NCBI RefSeq assembly: GCF_024498135.1
Contig: NZ_JANHOH010000001.1
Span: 620,001-684,000, forward strand
Origin: Mucilaginibacter aquariorum
GTDB taxonomy: Bacteria; Bacteroidota; Bacteroidia; Sphingobacteriales; Sphingobacteriaceae
Direction: 5' to 3'
DNA: 64,000 nt
Made by a program: the position numbers and the translations under genes. The notes under the pieces were generated by a model, which was not told the DNA's origin, ran no database searches, and saw nothing but the letters and a program-made list of their open reading frames with translations. This document shows, one piece after another, positions 18,210 to 25,795 of this stretch. How positions within the stretch are numbered: the first letter of the stretch is position 1; each line of letters opens with the position of its first letter.

Positions 18210-18926
18210 TTAAGCTGGCAAAAGATCGCAATACCAAAAGCCGGATAATGTTTTATCAGTGCCTTCTCCGCAAGTATCATCTGATTTTTTGGGCGCTTTA
18301 TATTCCTTAAATACCTTCTCCCCTGTTTTATATTTCACCTTGTTTTTAAAGATGGGGCCCTTAAAAGCGAAGGTGTGAAACTCGCCATTTTCACCGCACA
18401 CATCTACATTTTCCGGCAGGTTTTTTATAAGCTCCGGGTCTATTTCCTTCCCTACTATTTCTTCCAGATGATCTTGAACGCAGGCTATAACTGTACCAAA
18501 TCCAAGCGATAAAAATTCATTTATCAGTTCGCCGGTGTCGCGTTTCCAAAGCGGATAGATCCCTGTCATTCCCACTTCAGCTAAACGTTTATCGCGATAG
18601 TTTCTGAGGTCTTCCAAAAAGATATCACCAAAAATAGAATGTGTAATGCCTTCATTTTTAAAATGTGTTAGGTGACCGGTCATCACCTTATCGTAAGTAG
18701 CCATATCGGGCATTTCGGGCAAACGTATTTGATAAAGCGGTATACCTATGCTTTCGGCCTGCTGTATCAGCAACTCTGTACGAACGCCGTGCATAGAGAT
18801 CCGATCTACAGCATCATTAATAGTAGTAACGAGGTAACGGATATCCAGTTCGGGGTTTTGAAGGCAATGGTAAAGCGCTAAGGCACTATCCTTACCACCG
18901 CTCCAATTAAATATACAAGAAGTCAT
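18210..18926 (-). CDS. Dph6-like ATP pyrophosphatase (adenylating ligase)
   Basis: A 238-residue PP-loop enzyme. The N-terminal FNWSGGKDSALALYHC holds the SGGKDS ATP-binding loop (9-14). MHGVRTELLIQQAESIGIPLYQIRLP and THSIFGDIFLEDLRNYRDKRL follow as in the diphthine-ammonia-ligase/adenosine-nucleotide-hydrolase group (COG2102), and CGENGEFHTFAFKGPIF is the family's C-terminal signature. Eukaryotic and archaeal relatives amidate diphthine on EF2; bacteria lack diphthamide, so the bacterial target is unknown. It sits 29 bases downstream of the sirtuin gene on the same strand. Confidence 0.9.
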   Translation of the reverse strand: MTSCIFNWSGGKDSALALYHCLQNPELDIRYLVTTINDAVDRISMHGVRTELLIQQAESIGIPLYQIRLPEMPDMATYDKVMTGHLTHFKNEGITHSIFGDIFLEDLRNYRDKRLAEVGMTGIYPLWKRDTGELINEFLSLGFGTVIACVQDHLEEIVGKEIDPELIKNLPENVDVCGENGEFHTFAFKGPIFKNKVKYKTGEKVFKEYKAPKKSDDTCGEGTDKTLSGFWYCDLLPA

Positions 18927-18955
18927 TTTAATTACTGAATTAATGAGTTAGTGAA

Positions 18956-19642
18956 TTAAGAATTTCCTATCAATTCATTTACCAGCATGGGTACACCTAC
19001 AGTAGCCTTGTAAGGCATTTCTACGATATGCCTGTTAGCAATGGTTGGTATATTAGGGTCGATAATGTATTTGGTTACATCCCTAGGTACATAGTTGATT
19101 AGTCCAGCTGCGGGATATACTGCCAGTGATGTTCCAACCAAAATAAACAGTTCGGCTTTTGAACAAAGTTGTGCCGCGGTTTCTATCATGGGCACTGCTT
19201 CGCCAAACCAAACTACATACGCACGTAATTGCGAGCCCAGTTCGCAGGTCTCTCCCATTTTTAATTCCCATCCATCAATGGGATAAGTAAGGTTCGCTTT
19301 GATACTCGATTGGGAACGGGTGATAATTCCATGCAGGTGCACCACATTTGTTGAACCGGCCCTTTCGTGCAGGTCATCTATATTTTGGGTGATAATGGTA
19401 ACATCGTATTGTTCTTCCAGCTTGGCCAATGCATAATGGGCAGCATTTGGCTCAGCGGCTAAAACCGACTTACGCCGCTCGTTATAAAAATCCTGCACCA
19501 GTACCGGGTTACATTCCCAGGCTTCGGGCGTGGCTACATCCTCTATATTATATCCCTCCCATAGCCCATCGCTATCCCTGAAGGTTTTTAAGCCACTCTC
19601 AGCGCTTATTCCCGCGCCGGTAAGCACCACTACTCTTTTCAT
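18956..19642 (-). CDS. Sir2-family NAD-dependent protein deacylase
   Basis: A 228-residue sirtuin. VVVLTGAGISAESGLKTFR binds NAD, followed by TQNIDDLHERAGS and the catalytic His in VVHLHG. FYNERR carries the Tyr-x-x-Arg pair that in class III sirtuins (CobB, SIRT5) favours succinyl/malonyl-lysine. The zinc module is degenerate: where two CxxC pairs are expected there is SQSSIKANLTYPIDGW and a lone Cys in GETCELGSQLRA. The frame extends to a TTG at 19663, but that codon lies in an upstream terminator, so ATG 19642 (MKRVV) is chosen. The gene may be co-transcribed with the ATP pyrophosphatase gene. Confidence 0.93.
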   Translation of the reverse strand: MKRVVVLTGAGISAESGLKTFRDSDGLWEGYNIEDVATPEAWECNPVLVQDFYNERRKSVLAAEPNAAHYALAKLEEQYDVTIITQNIDDLHERAGSTNVVHLHGIITRSQSSIKANLTYPIDGWELKMGETCELGSQLRAYVVWFGEAVPMIETAAQLCSKAELFILVGTSLAVYPAAGLINYVPRDVTKYIIDPNIPTIANRHIVEMPYKATVGVPMLVNELIGNS

Positions 19643-19661
19643 ATTATAGTTCAACAGATAC

Positions 19662-19694
19662 AAAAAAAGCGGCTATGTAAACACAACCGCTTTT
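19662..19694 (-). terminator. Intrinsic terminator of the btuB-DUF6580 unit
   Basis: On the minus strand AAAAGCGG and CCGCTTTT (plus arms 19665-19672 and 19687-19694) form a GC stem followed directly by seven T residues. It lies 19 bases after the DUF6580 stop and just before the sirtuin start, so it separates the two transcripts. Confidence 0.85.
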
Positions 19695-19712
19695 CTCTAA
19701 ATTTCATTAAGC

Positions 19713-20285
19713 TTATAAAGCCAGTTGTCTTTTTGTTTGCAATGCAGTGTATTTGCTTTTTGCCAGTTCAAAACCACCAAATAAGATAGCTCCAAACAGT
19801 ATATCGCCTAATATCATATTTTTTTCGAAAGGGATAGCAGCTACAAGCGAAGCGCCATAACCGGCCAATGTATGTGAATATAAACTTCCGTACAACCACG
19901 GCAGATCCATTATTAACCAATGCACTAATACACCGGCAAATGAAGCCAGGGTAACATTAACAATATTTACCTTTTTAATAAAGGTACCTATCAGTACCAT
20001 TATAGCGAAGCAAATGTACATGTAGATAGATCCGCTATACATCAGCACCCACTTAGAAGTGTACATATAATTGATAAATATATCGCTTACAAAAAGCGCT
20101 AATAAAGGCACCATGTAAGCTTTCCATTTATCGGTAAAATAAGCACCGCCAAACAGGGCAATAGCACCTACCGGTGTAAAGTTGCTCATAAGTGGGAACT
20201 TATAACTTACAAAACGCATTGCTGTAGCAGCAAGTATCATTAATATAAGTACAATGGTACGGGTGTTGATCTTTTGTAATGACAT
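19713..20285 (-). CDS. DUF6580 membrane protein, candidate S-component-like vitamin transporter
   Basis: A 190-residue protein with about six hydrophobic segments: TIVLILMILAATAMRFV, then GAIALFGGAYF and AYMVPLLALFVSDIFI, IYMYICFAIMVLIGTFI, VTLASFAGVLVHWLIM, and MILGDILFGAILFGGF near the end. Conserved charged or polar positions lie near FTPVGAIALFGG and HWLIMDLPWLYG. Size and topology recall ECF-type S-components. It follows the BtuB-like receptor by 54 bases under the same cobalamin riboswitch and is closed by a terminator, so inner-membrane uptake of cobalamin, a precursor or cobalt is a reasonable inference but unproven. Confidence 0.8.
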   Translation of the reverse strand: MSLQKINTRTIVLILMILAATAMRFVSYKFPLMSNFTPVGAIALFGGAYFTDKWKAYMVPLLALFVSDIFINYMYTSKWVLMYSGSIYMYICFAIMVLIGTFIKKVNIVNVTLASFAGVLVHWLIMDLPWLYGSLYSHTLAGYGASLVAAIPFEKNMILGDILFGAILFGGFELAKSKYTALQTKRQLAL

Positions 20286-20339
20286 AGTTAAAAATATGAT
20301 ACAAATTTATTGATAATACACTGTAATATAAAATGCTAT

Positions 20340-22265
20340 TTAAAACTGATATTTTGCACCAAGTGTAAAGTTGATTCCCCGGGTGTTATATCCTAACCAA
20401 TCAATATACTTCTCATCAAGCAAATTATTCAGGTCACCAAAAACACTAAGCTTTTTAGTAGCGTTTGCCTGGATATGGAAGTCGACCAAATTATAATGTT
20501 TTAACACAGTAAAAATGGCATTGTCGAATGTTTGCTCGCTCCTATCCCCGGTATATTTATAATTTACACCTACTGAAACATCATTTAGAACCTGATAGTT
20601 AACATTTGCTCCGAATGTGTTTTTGGGTCTGCGGTATAAATTAGCAGTTTGTTTACCTGTTTGGTCTGTTTGCTTGCCGGTTACATAAGCATACCAGGCA
20701 GCCGCAGAAAACTTTTTATCGGTATATTTCAACTCACTCTCAAAACCTTTATCTTTTTGGAAGGCGCCATTTTTATAAACACCAAAAGGAGGAGCTGATA
20801 GGTCTGCAAAATAAATTACATCCTTAACATTCCTTTTATAAAATGAAGTACTAAGGGATACTGTATTTTTAATTATCTCCCAATCAAAACCTGCCTCGTA
20901 TGAATTGGTAGACTCGGGCTTTAAGTTTGAATTACCATATTGTGATGATAATTGATATAACGTAGGCGCCTTAAACGCAGATGCTATTGTACCAAAAATC
21001 TTAAACTGATCTGCCAGCAATAATGATGGATTAACAGTATAGGTGAATTTGTCGCCAAATAAACTATGATTATTATAACGGCCACCTAACTCCATATGAA
21101 ATATGCCCGATTTAAAAAATAGAGATGTATAAACACTCGCAATACTATTATTAGCTGTATCCTTATTTATTATACTTGGCCCCGGGTTATAACCAGGCTG
21201 TTCAAACAGGCTGTACTGGCTGGTATTGCTGTATTTGTACCCAGCCCCGCTGGTAATATCAAAGTATTTACCCAGGTTATAATTCAGCACCGCCTCGGCA
21301 TTTGTTATACGCCCGGTATTCTTAGTTTCCTGATGCGTCCCACTGTTATCCGGTGGTAAATTCTTAAAGTTATTCTTAACCGTATTTTGGGTAACGTTGA
21401 AATTTAAAAGTCCTTTTGGTAATTTAACCTTAGCACCTAAACCACCAAATAAAAACGTATTATTATAATCGTAATTTTTATCGTCGGTAAATGTACCGTA
21501 GGGTAAATTACCTTTATTATAAGTGGCTTGTAAGTTTCCTGTTAATGAAAAACCTTCTGATATCTGCTGATCAATGTTTATACTGGCAGAACGCTGATGA
21601 AAGCCATCTTTTTTAAATTGGCCTGTATTCAGTGTATCTGTAGCGGCAGCAAAACCTCTGGAATCGGTATTAGAAAGGTTTATAGCTAAACCTGTTTTAT
21701 TGATTTTTCCATTTATCCCTACAGATTCTTTAAAAGTATTATAGCTACCGCTGGTTAATTGCACGTTTGCCTTTAACCCATTTTGCTGCGAATGTTTGGT
21801 TATAATGTTTATTACTCCGGCCACTGCATCAGACCCATATAGTGTAGAACCGCTTCCCTTTAATATTTCTATACGCTCTATTTGATCCATTGGGAATGCG
21901 TTAAGATCATAACTTCCATCAATTGATGATGCATTATTAACAGGGAACCCGTCAATCAATATTAGCGTATTGCCATTTGAAGCACCCTGCAAAAATACAG
22001 AGGTACTAATACCAGGGGCATTTTGCGCGCCAGAGAATGTAATTCCGGGTATGGTATTTAATAACTGAGGCAAGGTTTTCCCCTGTGAGCGATTGATCTG
22101 CTCGGCAGAGATGATCGTCACTACCCGTCCGATCTCATTAAGTTTTTTGGGCGATCGTGTTGCAGTTACCACTACATCATTTAGGACTCGAACGGAGTCC
22201 TGACTGTAAGCTTGCAGCGAAATCAAAAATAAAATTATAATAATGTATGTAGAATTCTTATTCAT
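20340..22265 (-). CDS. btuB: TonB-dependent cobalamin receptor, BtuB-like
   Basis: A 641-residue outer-membrane receptor. A signal peptide (about 1-21, ending AYS-Q) is followed by the TonB-box-like VVVTATR, a plug domain (VTIISAEQINRSQGKTLPQLLNTI, then ILIDGFPVNN, then IERIEILKGSGSTLYGSDAVAGVINI) and a 22-strand barrel ending in the aromatic NFTLGAKYQF. There is no carboxypeptidase-like N-terminal extension or SusD partner, which fits a BtuB/CirA-type receptor rather than a SusC. The cobalamin riboswitch upstream is the main evidence for the substrate. A DUF6580 membrane gene follows 54 bases later. Confidence 0.92.
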   Translation of the reverse strand: MNKNSTYIIIILFLISLQAYSQDSVRVLNDVVVTATRSPKKLNEIGRVVTIISAEQINRSQGKTLPQLLNTIPGITFSGAQNAPGISTSVFLQGASNGNTLILIDGFPVNNASSIDGSYDLNAFPMDQIERIEILKGSGSTLYGSDAVAGVINIITKHSQQNGLKANVQLTSGSYNTFKESVGINGKINKTGLAINLSNTDSRGFAAATDTLNTGQFKKDGFHQRSASINIDQQISEGFSLTGNLQATYNKGNLPYGTFTDDKNYDYNNTFLFGGLGAKVKLPKGLLNFNVTQNTVKNNFKNLPPDNSGTHQETKNTGRITNAEAVLNYNLGKYFDITSGAGYKYSNTSQYSLFEQPGYNPGPSIINKDTANNSIASVYTSLFFKSGIFHMELGGRYNNHSLFGDKFTYTVNPSLLLADQFKIFGTIASAFKAPTLYQLSSQYGNSNLKPESTNSYEAGFDWEIIKNTVSLSTSFYKRNVKDVIYFADLSAPPFGVYKNGAFQKDKGFESELKYTDKKFSAAAWYAYVTGKQTDQTGKQTANLYRRPKNTFGANVNYQVLNDVSVGVNYKYTGDRSEQTFDNAIFTVLKHYNLVDFHIQANATKKLSVFGDLNNLLDEKYIDWLGYNTRGINFTLGAKYQF

Positions 22266-22290
22266 TGTGAGAGTTTAAAAGTGAAATAAA

Positions 22291-22389
22291 TTAAAAATTG
22301 CAGTTACAGATATTGCACATCAGGACCGGCAATAAGCGTTTAAAAATTGATGTGGATGCTAAAAGAAGCGGGACTAACTTTTTTTTCAT
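22291..22389 (-). CDS. Putative 32-residue Cys-rich leader peptide
   Basis: Between the riboswitch and btuB there is a short frame with an ATG at 22389 and a TAA ending 25 bases before the btuB start. The peptide opens MKKKLVPLLLASTSIFKRLL and ends in a Cys/Asn cluster, MCNICNCNF. It has a basic start and a hydrophobic core like a truncated secretion signal. It could be a translational leader, a tiny secreted or metal-binding peptide, or a chance frame. Only position and composition support it. Confidence 0.35.
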   Translation of the reverse strand: MKKKLVPLLLASTSIFKRLLPVLMCNICNCNF

Positions 22390-22526
22390 GTTTGGTATAT
22401 AAATTTATATTAATAAATGCTTGTAAACATTTTCATAACAAAAAGATATACACAGGAATGGAAATACACTGCAATGAAGAGCATTTACACCCAAGCTTCA
22501 ATCCCCGAAAGCTATGAATAATATAG

Positions 22527-22699
22527 TGCTGAGGCAGGTATTCTGACTTACTCCCCTTTGCCCGGCCTTCCCACCCAAATACGGGCAGTGACTGTTGATT
22601 GGACATTAGTTAACGGAGCTTACAGCTGCGGGACAGTTATGGATTTACACCATATTCCCTTTTAATTCCATCGGGAAACATTCCCGGCAGAAACCTAAA
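22527..22699 (-). ncRNA. Cobalamin riboswitch
   Basis: Read on the minus strand, the segment carries the conserved parts of the cobalamin aptamer in order: GGTTTCTGCC near the 5' end, AAAGGGAATATGGTGTAAATCC, the core ACTGTCCCGCAGCTGTAA, CACTG, GGGAAGGC, and the B12 box AGTCAGAATACCTGCC (plus 22533-22548). It begins about one turn after the promoter boxes and ends 261 bases before the btuB start codon. It should lower btuB and DUF6580 expression when cobalamin is plentiful. The expression platform is not obvious, and the short Cys-rich frame lies in it. Confidence 0.92.
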
Positions 22700-22705
22700 G
22701 CGCTG

Positions 22706-22736
22706 CAAATGTAGCATTAGAATTGCTAACTGCAAA
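22706..22736 (-). promoter_or_regulatory. Bacteroidota-type promoter of the cobalamin unit
   Basis: On the minus strand TTTG (22736-22733), a 19-base spacer and TACATTTG (22713-22706) match the Bacteroidota -33/-7 consensus (TTTG, TAnnTTTG) exactly. Transcription would start near 22699, right at the 5' edge of the riboswitch. Confidence 0.75.
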
Positions 22737-22824
22737 AGGTAAATATGGCCCATGGTTAAATTAATTTCAATAAAAGAAAACCCGCTGTTTATTAAGGTGT
22801 TTAATAGATACATAACATACAACC

Positions 22825-23670
22825 ATGGCAACAGCAACATTAGAAAATAGATGGAGAGAAACCTCTGCTTCGCAGGCAGAGAAAGGTTCATTAAGTAATA
22901 ATTTATCATCTGCGGAGCGCACTGTTTCTATAGCAGCCGGTGCTAAACTGGCCTTATCCGGATTTAAAGGTTTATTTAAAAGCCCCTTTTCGAGCATTAT
23001 AAAGCTTGGCGCGGGCGGATATCTTTTAAATCGCGGCATTACCGGGCATTGCGAACTATACTCGCGAATGGGCCGAAATACTACCGAGCCTATAAATGTG
23101 AACATACGTTCATCATATCTGATAGATAAGCCGCGACAGGAAGTCTATGATTTTTGGCGTAAGCTGGATAACCTGCCTTTGTTTATGAAACACTTGGAAA
23201 GTGTAGAACTAATAGATGATAAACGCTCTCATTGGGTTTTAAAATTGCCAACCGGTGTAGCCAAAGTAAGCTGGGATGCCGAGATTGTTAGCGATGAGCC
23301 GGGTTACAGCATTGGCTGGAGCTCGCTTCCCGATTCGCTGATCGACAATGCAGGTAAGGTACGCTTTCAGGATAGCACTGATGGTAATGGCACTTTGGTA
23401 GATGTGGTTATCTCCTACCGCCCGCCTGCAGGTGGTTTTGGCGGCGGCATTGCCCATATATTAAACCCGGTATTTAAAAACATGGTTGATAATGATGTTC
23501 GCAACTTTAAGCAATATATGGATATTGACGGCGGCGAACCAACTGCACCGGACGAACCCGTTGCAATTGTGATTGAACAAACCATTATTGAAGATGCGCC
23601 CCGCTTCCGTTCACATATTGAGCCTGTTGATGAGGAGCAGAAGCCAGGTTCGGAGAATGCAGTTATGTAA
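22825..23670 (+). CDS. SRPBCC (cyclase/dehydrase) protein with N-terminal DUF2892-like hairpin
   Basis: A 281-residue protein. Residues about 28-75 (LSSAERTVSIAAGAKLALSGFKGL, later IKLGAGGYLLNRGITGHC) look like the YgaP/DUF2892 two-helix membrane segment. Residues about 90-225 form a START/SRPBCC fold (IDKPRQEVYDFWRKLDNLPLFMKHLESV, then GWSSLPDSLIDNAGKVRFQD), as in polyketide-cyclase-like Pfam PF03364 proteins. The C-terminal 40 residues are acidic and probably disordered. This fusion is common in Bacteroidota and Proteobacteria and often stress-linked; its ligand is unknown. It diverges from the riboswitch unit. Confidence 0.85.
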   Translation: MATATLENRWRETSASQAEKGSLSNNLSSAERTVSIAAGAKLALSGFKGLFKSPFSSIIKLGAGGYLLNRGITGHCELYSRMGRNTTEPINVNIRSSYLIDKPRQEVYDFWRKLDNLPLFMKHLESVELIDDKRSHWVLKLPTGVAKVSWDAEIVSDEPGYSIGWSSLPDSLIDNAGKVRFQDSTDGNGTLVDVVISYRPPAGGFGGGIAHILNPVFKNMVDNDVRNFKQYMDIDGGEPTAPDEPVAIVIEQTIIEDAPRFRSHIEPVDEEQKPGSENAVM

Positions 23671-23725
23671 AAAACCATCCGTTATTGTGAGCTTGTTGAA
23701 CCTTTTTTTGTAAATGGCGTGAGAA

Positions 23726-23763
23726 GTGTTCACGTTCATGGCCGTGAACACCATCGTGAACAC
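23726..23763. repeat. Triple GTGAACAC-type inverted/direct repeat
   Basis: GTGTTCACG (23726-23734) faces CGTGAACAC (23743-23751) across 8 bases, and a third copy (CGTGAACAC, 23755-23763) follows directly. It lies 56 bases after the SRPBCC stop in a 300-base gap without genes. It could be a transcript-end hairpin or a protein-binding palindrome; nothing else is seen in the gap except the terminator at its far end. Confidence 0.5.
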
Positions 23764-23941
23764 ATAAATAACTGACAATAAGAAGCTTATAAAAACAGGT
23801 ACTGACAATATAACGTCACCATTAAATCCAAACTAAGCACAGGCAAAATGCACTATAATATAGGCGGCTACATTGCACGGTTTCGTAAAAAATAGTATTT
23901 ATTTCGCCCTAAATAGGCCCCGAGGATTTTATAACATAACA

Positions 23942-23970
23942 AACAGGCCCCGAAATTCGGGGCCTGTTGT
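23942..23970. terminator. Strong intrinsic terminator
   Basis: AACAGGCCCCGAA and TTCGGGGCCTGTT form a perfect 13-bp stem with a single-base centre (23942-23968). It abuts the stop codon of the minus-strand gene at 23971 and can also end plus-strand transcription from the SRPBCC gene. On the minus strand only a short T stretch follows. Confidence 0.8.
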
Positions 23971-24357
23971 TTAATGTGCCGGGCTAATATCCCGGATCTT
24001 ATCATATCTGAAAACCCTTGCCGGGTCCGGATTACCTTTTCCCGGGTGATAATTTTTGGGGTAACCTTTTCCTTTATAAAAACGCCCGGTTATTTTGATC
24101 CTCACAATGTGACTACCATCTACCAGCGAATCAGCATCAACTAATTTGTTGTTTGCCGGCTCCAGGTAAATGTGCTCCCTATTTATCGTTTTGGCATAGC
24201 GGTTATTAATGATCCATTCCGCGCACGGGCAACCAATATACCCGTAAGTAACAATAATGGTCGACGGCTTTTTATCAAGGGTTGTTTGCGCCTGTGTAAA
24301 TTGGCGGTTAGCACAAAGGGTTATGATGAGTAGTATAATGATCCTTACAGGTTTCAT
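23971..24357 (-). CDS. Secreted 128-residue protein with a GCPCAEW motif
   Basis: The frame reaches back to a TTG at 24390, but ATG 24357 gives a clean signal peptide (MKPVRIIILLIITLCANRQF, then TQA-Q). The mature part contains TYGYIGCPCAEWIINNRY, IYLEPAN and FYKGKGYPKNYHPGKGNPDPARVFRYD. The Cys-Pro-Cys pair followed by Ala-Glu-Trp is striking and could bind metal or act in thiol chemistry in the periplasm, but no known thioredoxin fold is evident. Function unknown; proteins with this motif appear restricted to Bacteroidota in my recollection. Confidence 0.75.
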   Translation of the reverse strand: MKPVRIIILLIITLCANRQFTQAQTTLDKKPSTIIVTYGYIGCPCAEWIINNRYAKTINREHIYLEPANNKLVDADSLVDGSHIVRIKITGRFYKGKGYPKNYHPGKGNPDPARVFRYDKIRDISPAH

Positions 24358-24404
24358 GGGTTCAAAATTGTGATACAATATACTTAGCAAAAACTTTTAA
24401 AACA

Positions 24405-24438
24405 AAAAAGGCCTTCTGATTAAACAGAAGGCCTTTTC
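24405..24438 (-). terminator. Intrinsic terminator of the thrS-rplT operon
   Basis: AAGGCCTTCTG and CAGAAGGCCTT form a perfect 11-bp stem with a 6-base loop (24408-24435), with A/T-rich flanks giving a T run on the minus strand. It lies about 20 bases after the rplT stop codon. Confidence 0.9.
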
Positions 24439-24456
24439 TTATAAAGTATGCTCTAA

Positions 24457-24801
24457 TTATTTTACAGCATCAATGATAGCTTTGAAAGCATCAGGGTGGT
24501 TCATCGCTAAATCAGCTAATACCTTACGGTTTAAACCAATTTCTTTAGCGGCTAACTTACCTATTAATTGAGAGTAAGAGATGCCGTGTTGGCGTGCACC
24601 AGCATTGATACGTTGTATCCATAATGCTCTGAATTCTCTTTTCTTGGTTTTACGGTCACGATACGCGTACTGTAAACCTTTTTCTACTGTGTTTTTTGCA
24701 ACGGTATAAACCTTGCTTCTTGAACCCCAATAACCTTTGGCGAGGTTCATGATCCTTTTCCGGCGTCTTCTCGACGCGACTGCGTTAACTGAACGTGGCA
24801 T
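24457..24801 (-). CDS. rplT: 50S ribosomal protein L20
   Basis: A 114-residue, very basic protein of the large subunit, needed early in assembly and known in E. coli and B. subtilis to repress its own operon by binding m[32 protein letters not shown] opens the extended rRNA-binding tail, and [22 protein letters not shown] plus [10 protein letters not shown] mark the globular domain. It lies 76 bases after rpmI and ends the thrS-infC-rpmI-rplT operon. Confidence 0.98.
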   Translation of the reverse strand: MPRSVNAVASRRRRKRIMNLAKGYWGSRSKVYTVAKNTVEKGLQYAYRDRKTKKREFRALWIQRINAGARQHGISYSQLIGKLAAKEIGLNRKVLADLAMNHPDAFKAIIDAVK

Positions 24802-24877
24802 TTTGTGTTGTTTTTGGTAGTGAGTGTTCCTTTCGGAAGCTTCTGTACTCTAATACCTGGTTAAAAAATTTGTTTAA

Positions 24878-25078
24878 TTACTTGCCTATGCAAAGCATAC
24901 GTTTTACGTTGCCCATGTCTGCAGCAGATACTAAGCTGGTATGACTAAGGTTACGCTTGCGTTTAGTCGACATCTTGGTTAAGATGTGGCTTTTGAATGC
25001 GTTTTTTCTGGCAATTTTACCGGTTCCAGTAAGCTTAAAACGCTTTTTTGCACTGGAATTGGTTTTCATTTTTGGCAT
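24878..25078 (-). CDS. rpmI: 50S ribosomal protein L35
   Basis: A 66-residue basic protein: [33 protein letters not shown] with the conserved K-T-x-S-AKKRF start, then [18 protein letters not shown]. Normal size for L35. It is placed between infC and rplT as in most bacteria. The 149-base gap upstream to infC contains an inverted repeat rather than a second promoter that I can see. Confidence 0.97.
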   Translation of the reverse strand: MPKMKTNSSAKKRFKLTGTGKIARKNAFKSHILTKMSTKRKRNLSHTSLVSAADMGNVKRMLCIGK

Positions 25079-25100
25079 AACTCTATTATTTATTTAGATA

Positions 25101-25230
25101 TAAGATTTGAGATGTGAGATATGAGAAAACTTCTCAATAGCACACCTCATTTCTTGTGATTGCAATTTAATATTTCAAAGATCTAAGTTAGAGAATGTCT
25201 CAAATCTCAAATCTAACGTCTCAAATCTTA
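25101..25230. repeat. Inverted word-like repeat between infC and rpmI
   Basis: TAAGATTTGAGATGTGAGAT (25101-25120) is matched, 17 of 20 positions, by the reverse complement of 25211-25230, and short words (TCTCAAA, GAGAT) recur several times between the arms. The right arm covers the infC stop codon. It could shape processing between infC and the ribosomal genes, where L20 control acts in other phyla; the link is speculative. Confidence 0.55.
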
Positions 25231-25794
25231 CTTTTTCTGTGCCTTTGAAGCAACCGTTAAAAACATACGTTTACCTTCCAGCTTTGGTAATTGCTCTACT
25301 TTACCTAAATCTTCAAGCGCCTGTGCAAAACGCAGCAATAATATCTCGCCTTGTTCTTTGTATACAATTGCACGGCCTTTAAAGTGTACGTAAGCCCTTA
25401 CTTTTTCGCCGGCTTCCAAAAACTTTTGCGCATGCTTTAATTTAAATTCAAAGTCATGATCATCGGTATTCGGTCCGAAACGGATCTCTTTAATTACGGT
25501 TTGCTTGGCATTGCTCTTAATCTCTTTAAGCTTCTTCTTTTGTTCGTAAACGAATTTGTTATAATCGGTTACTTTACAAACGGGAGGTACAGCGTTTGGA
25601 GATATCTCAACCAGGTCAAGTTCTTGTTCCTGTGCGATGGCCAAAGCATCTCTTAACGAGAATATGCCTTGCTCAACGTTATCACCTACAAGGCGCACTT
25701 CCTGTGCCCTTATGAACTGATTGATATTATGTTCGGCTTCTTTTTTCTTAAATGGAAGCCTTGGTCCTCTGTTGAAAGGTTTGTTTAAAGCCAA
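25228..25794 (-). CDS. infC: Translation initiation factor IF-3 (TTG start)
   Basis: A 188-residue factor that binds the 30S subunit and checks the start codon-initiator tRNA pair. [24 protein letters not shown] begins the N domain, [23 protein letters not shown] ends it, and [39 protein letters not shown] belongs to the C domain. The start codon is TTG (25794-25792), one base after the thrS stop; the frame upstream is closed by a stop and no ATG or GTG fits. In E. coli infC also uses a rare start (ATT) for self-control, though TTG is not in the strongly rejected class there. Confidence 0.97.
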   Translation of the reverse strand: MALNKPFNRGPRLPFKKKEAEHNINQFIRAQEVRLVGDNVEQGIFSLRDALAIAQEQELDLVEISPNAVPPVCKVTDYNKFVYEQKKKLKEIKSNAKQTVIKEIRFGPNTDDHDFEFKLKHAQKFLEAGEKVRAYVHFKGRAIVYKEQGEILLLRFAQALEDLGKVEQLPKLEGKRMFLTVASKAQKK

Positions 25795-25795
25795 G

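Noticed and set aside
22637-22909. A 90-residue minus-strand frame upstream of btuB
   Set aside because: It runs through the promoter boxes and the 5' half of the cobalamin riboswitch, so it is not a separate gene.
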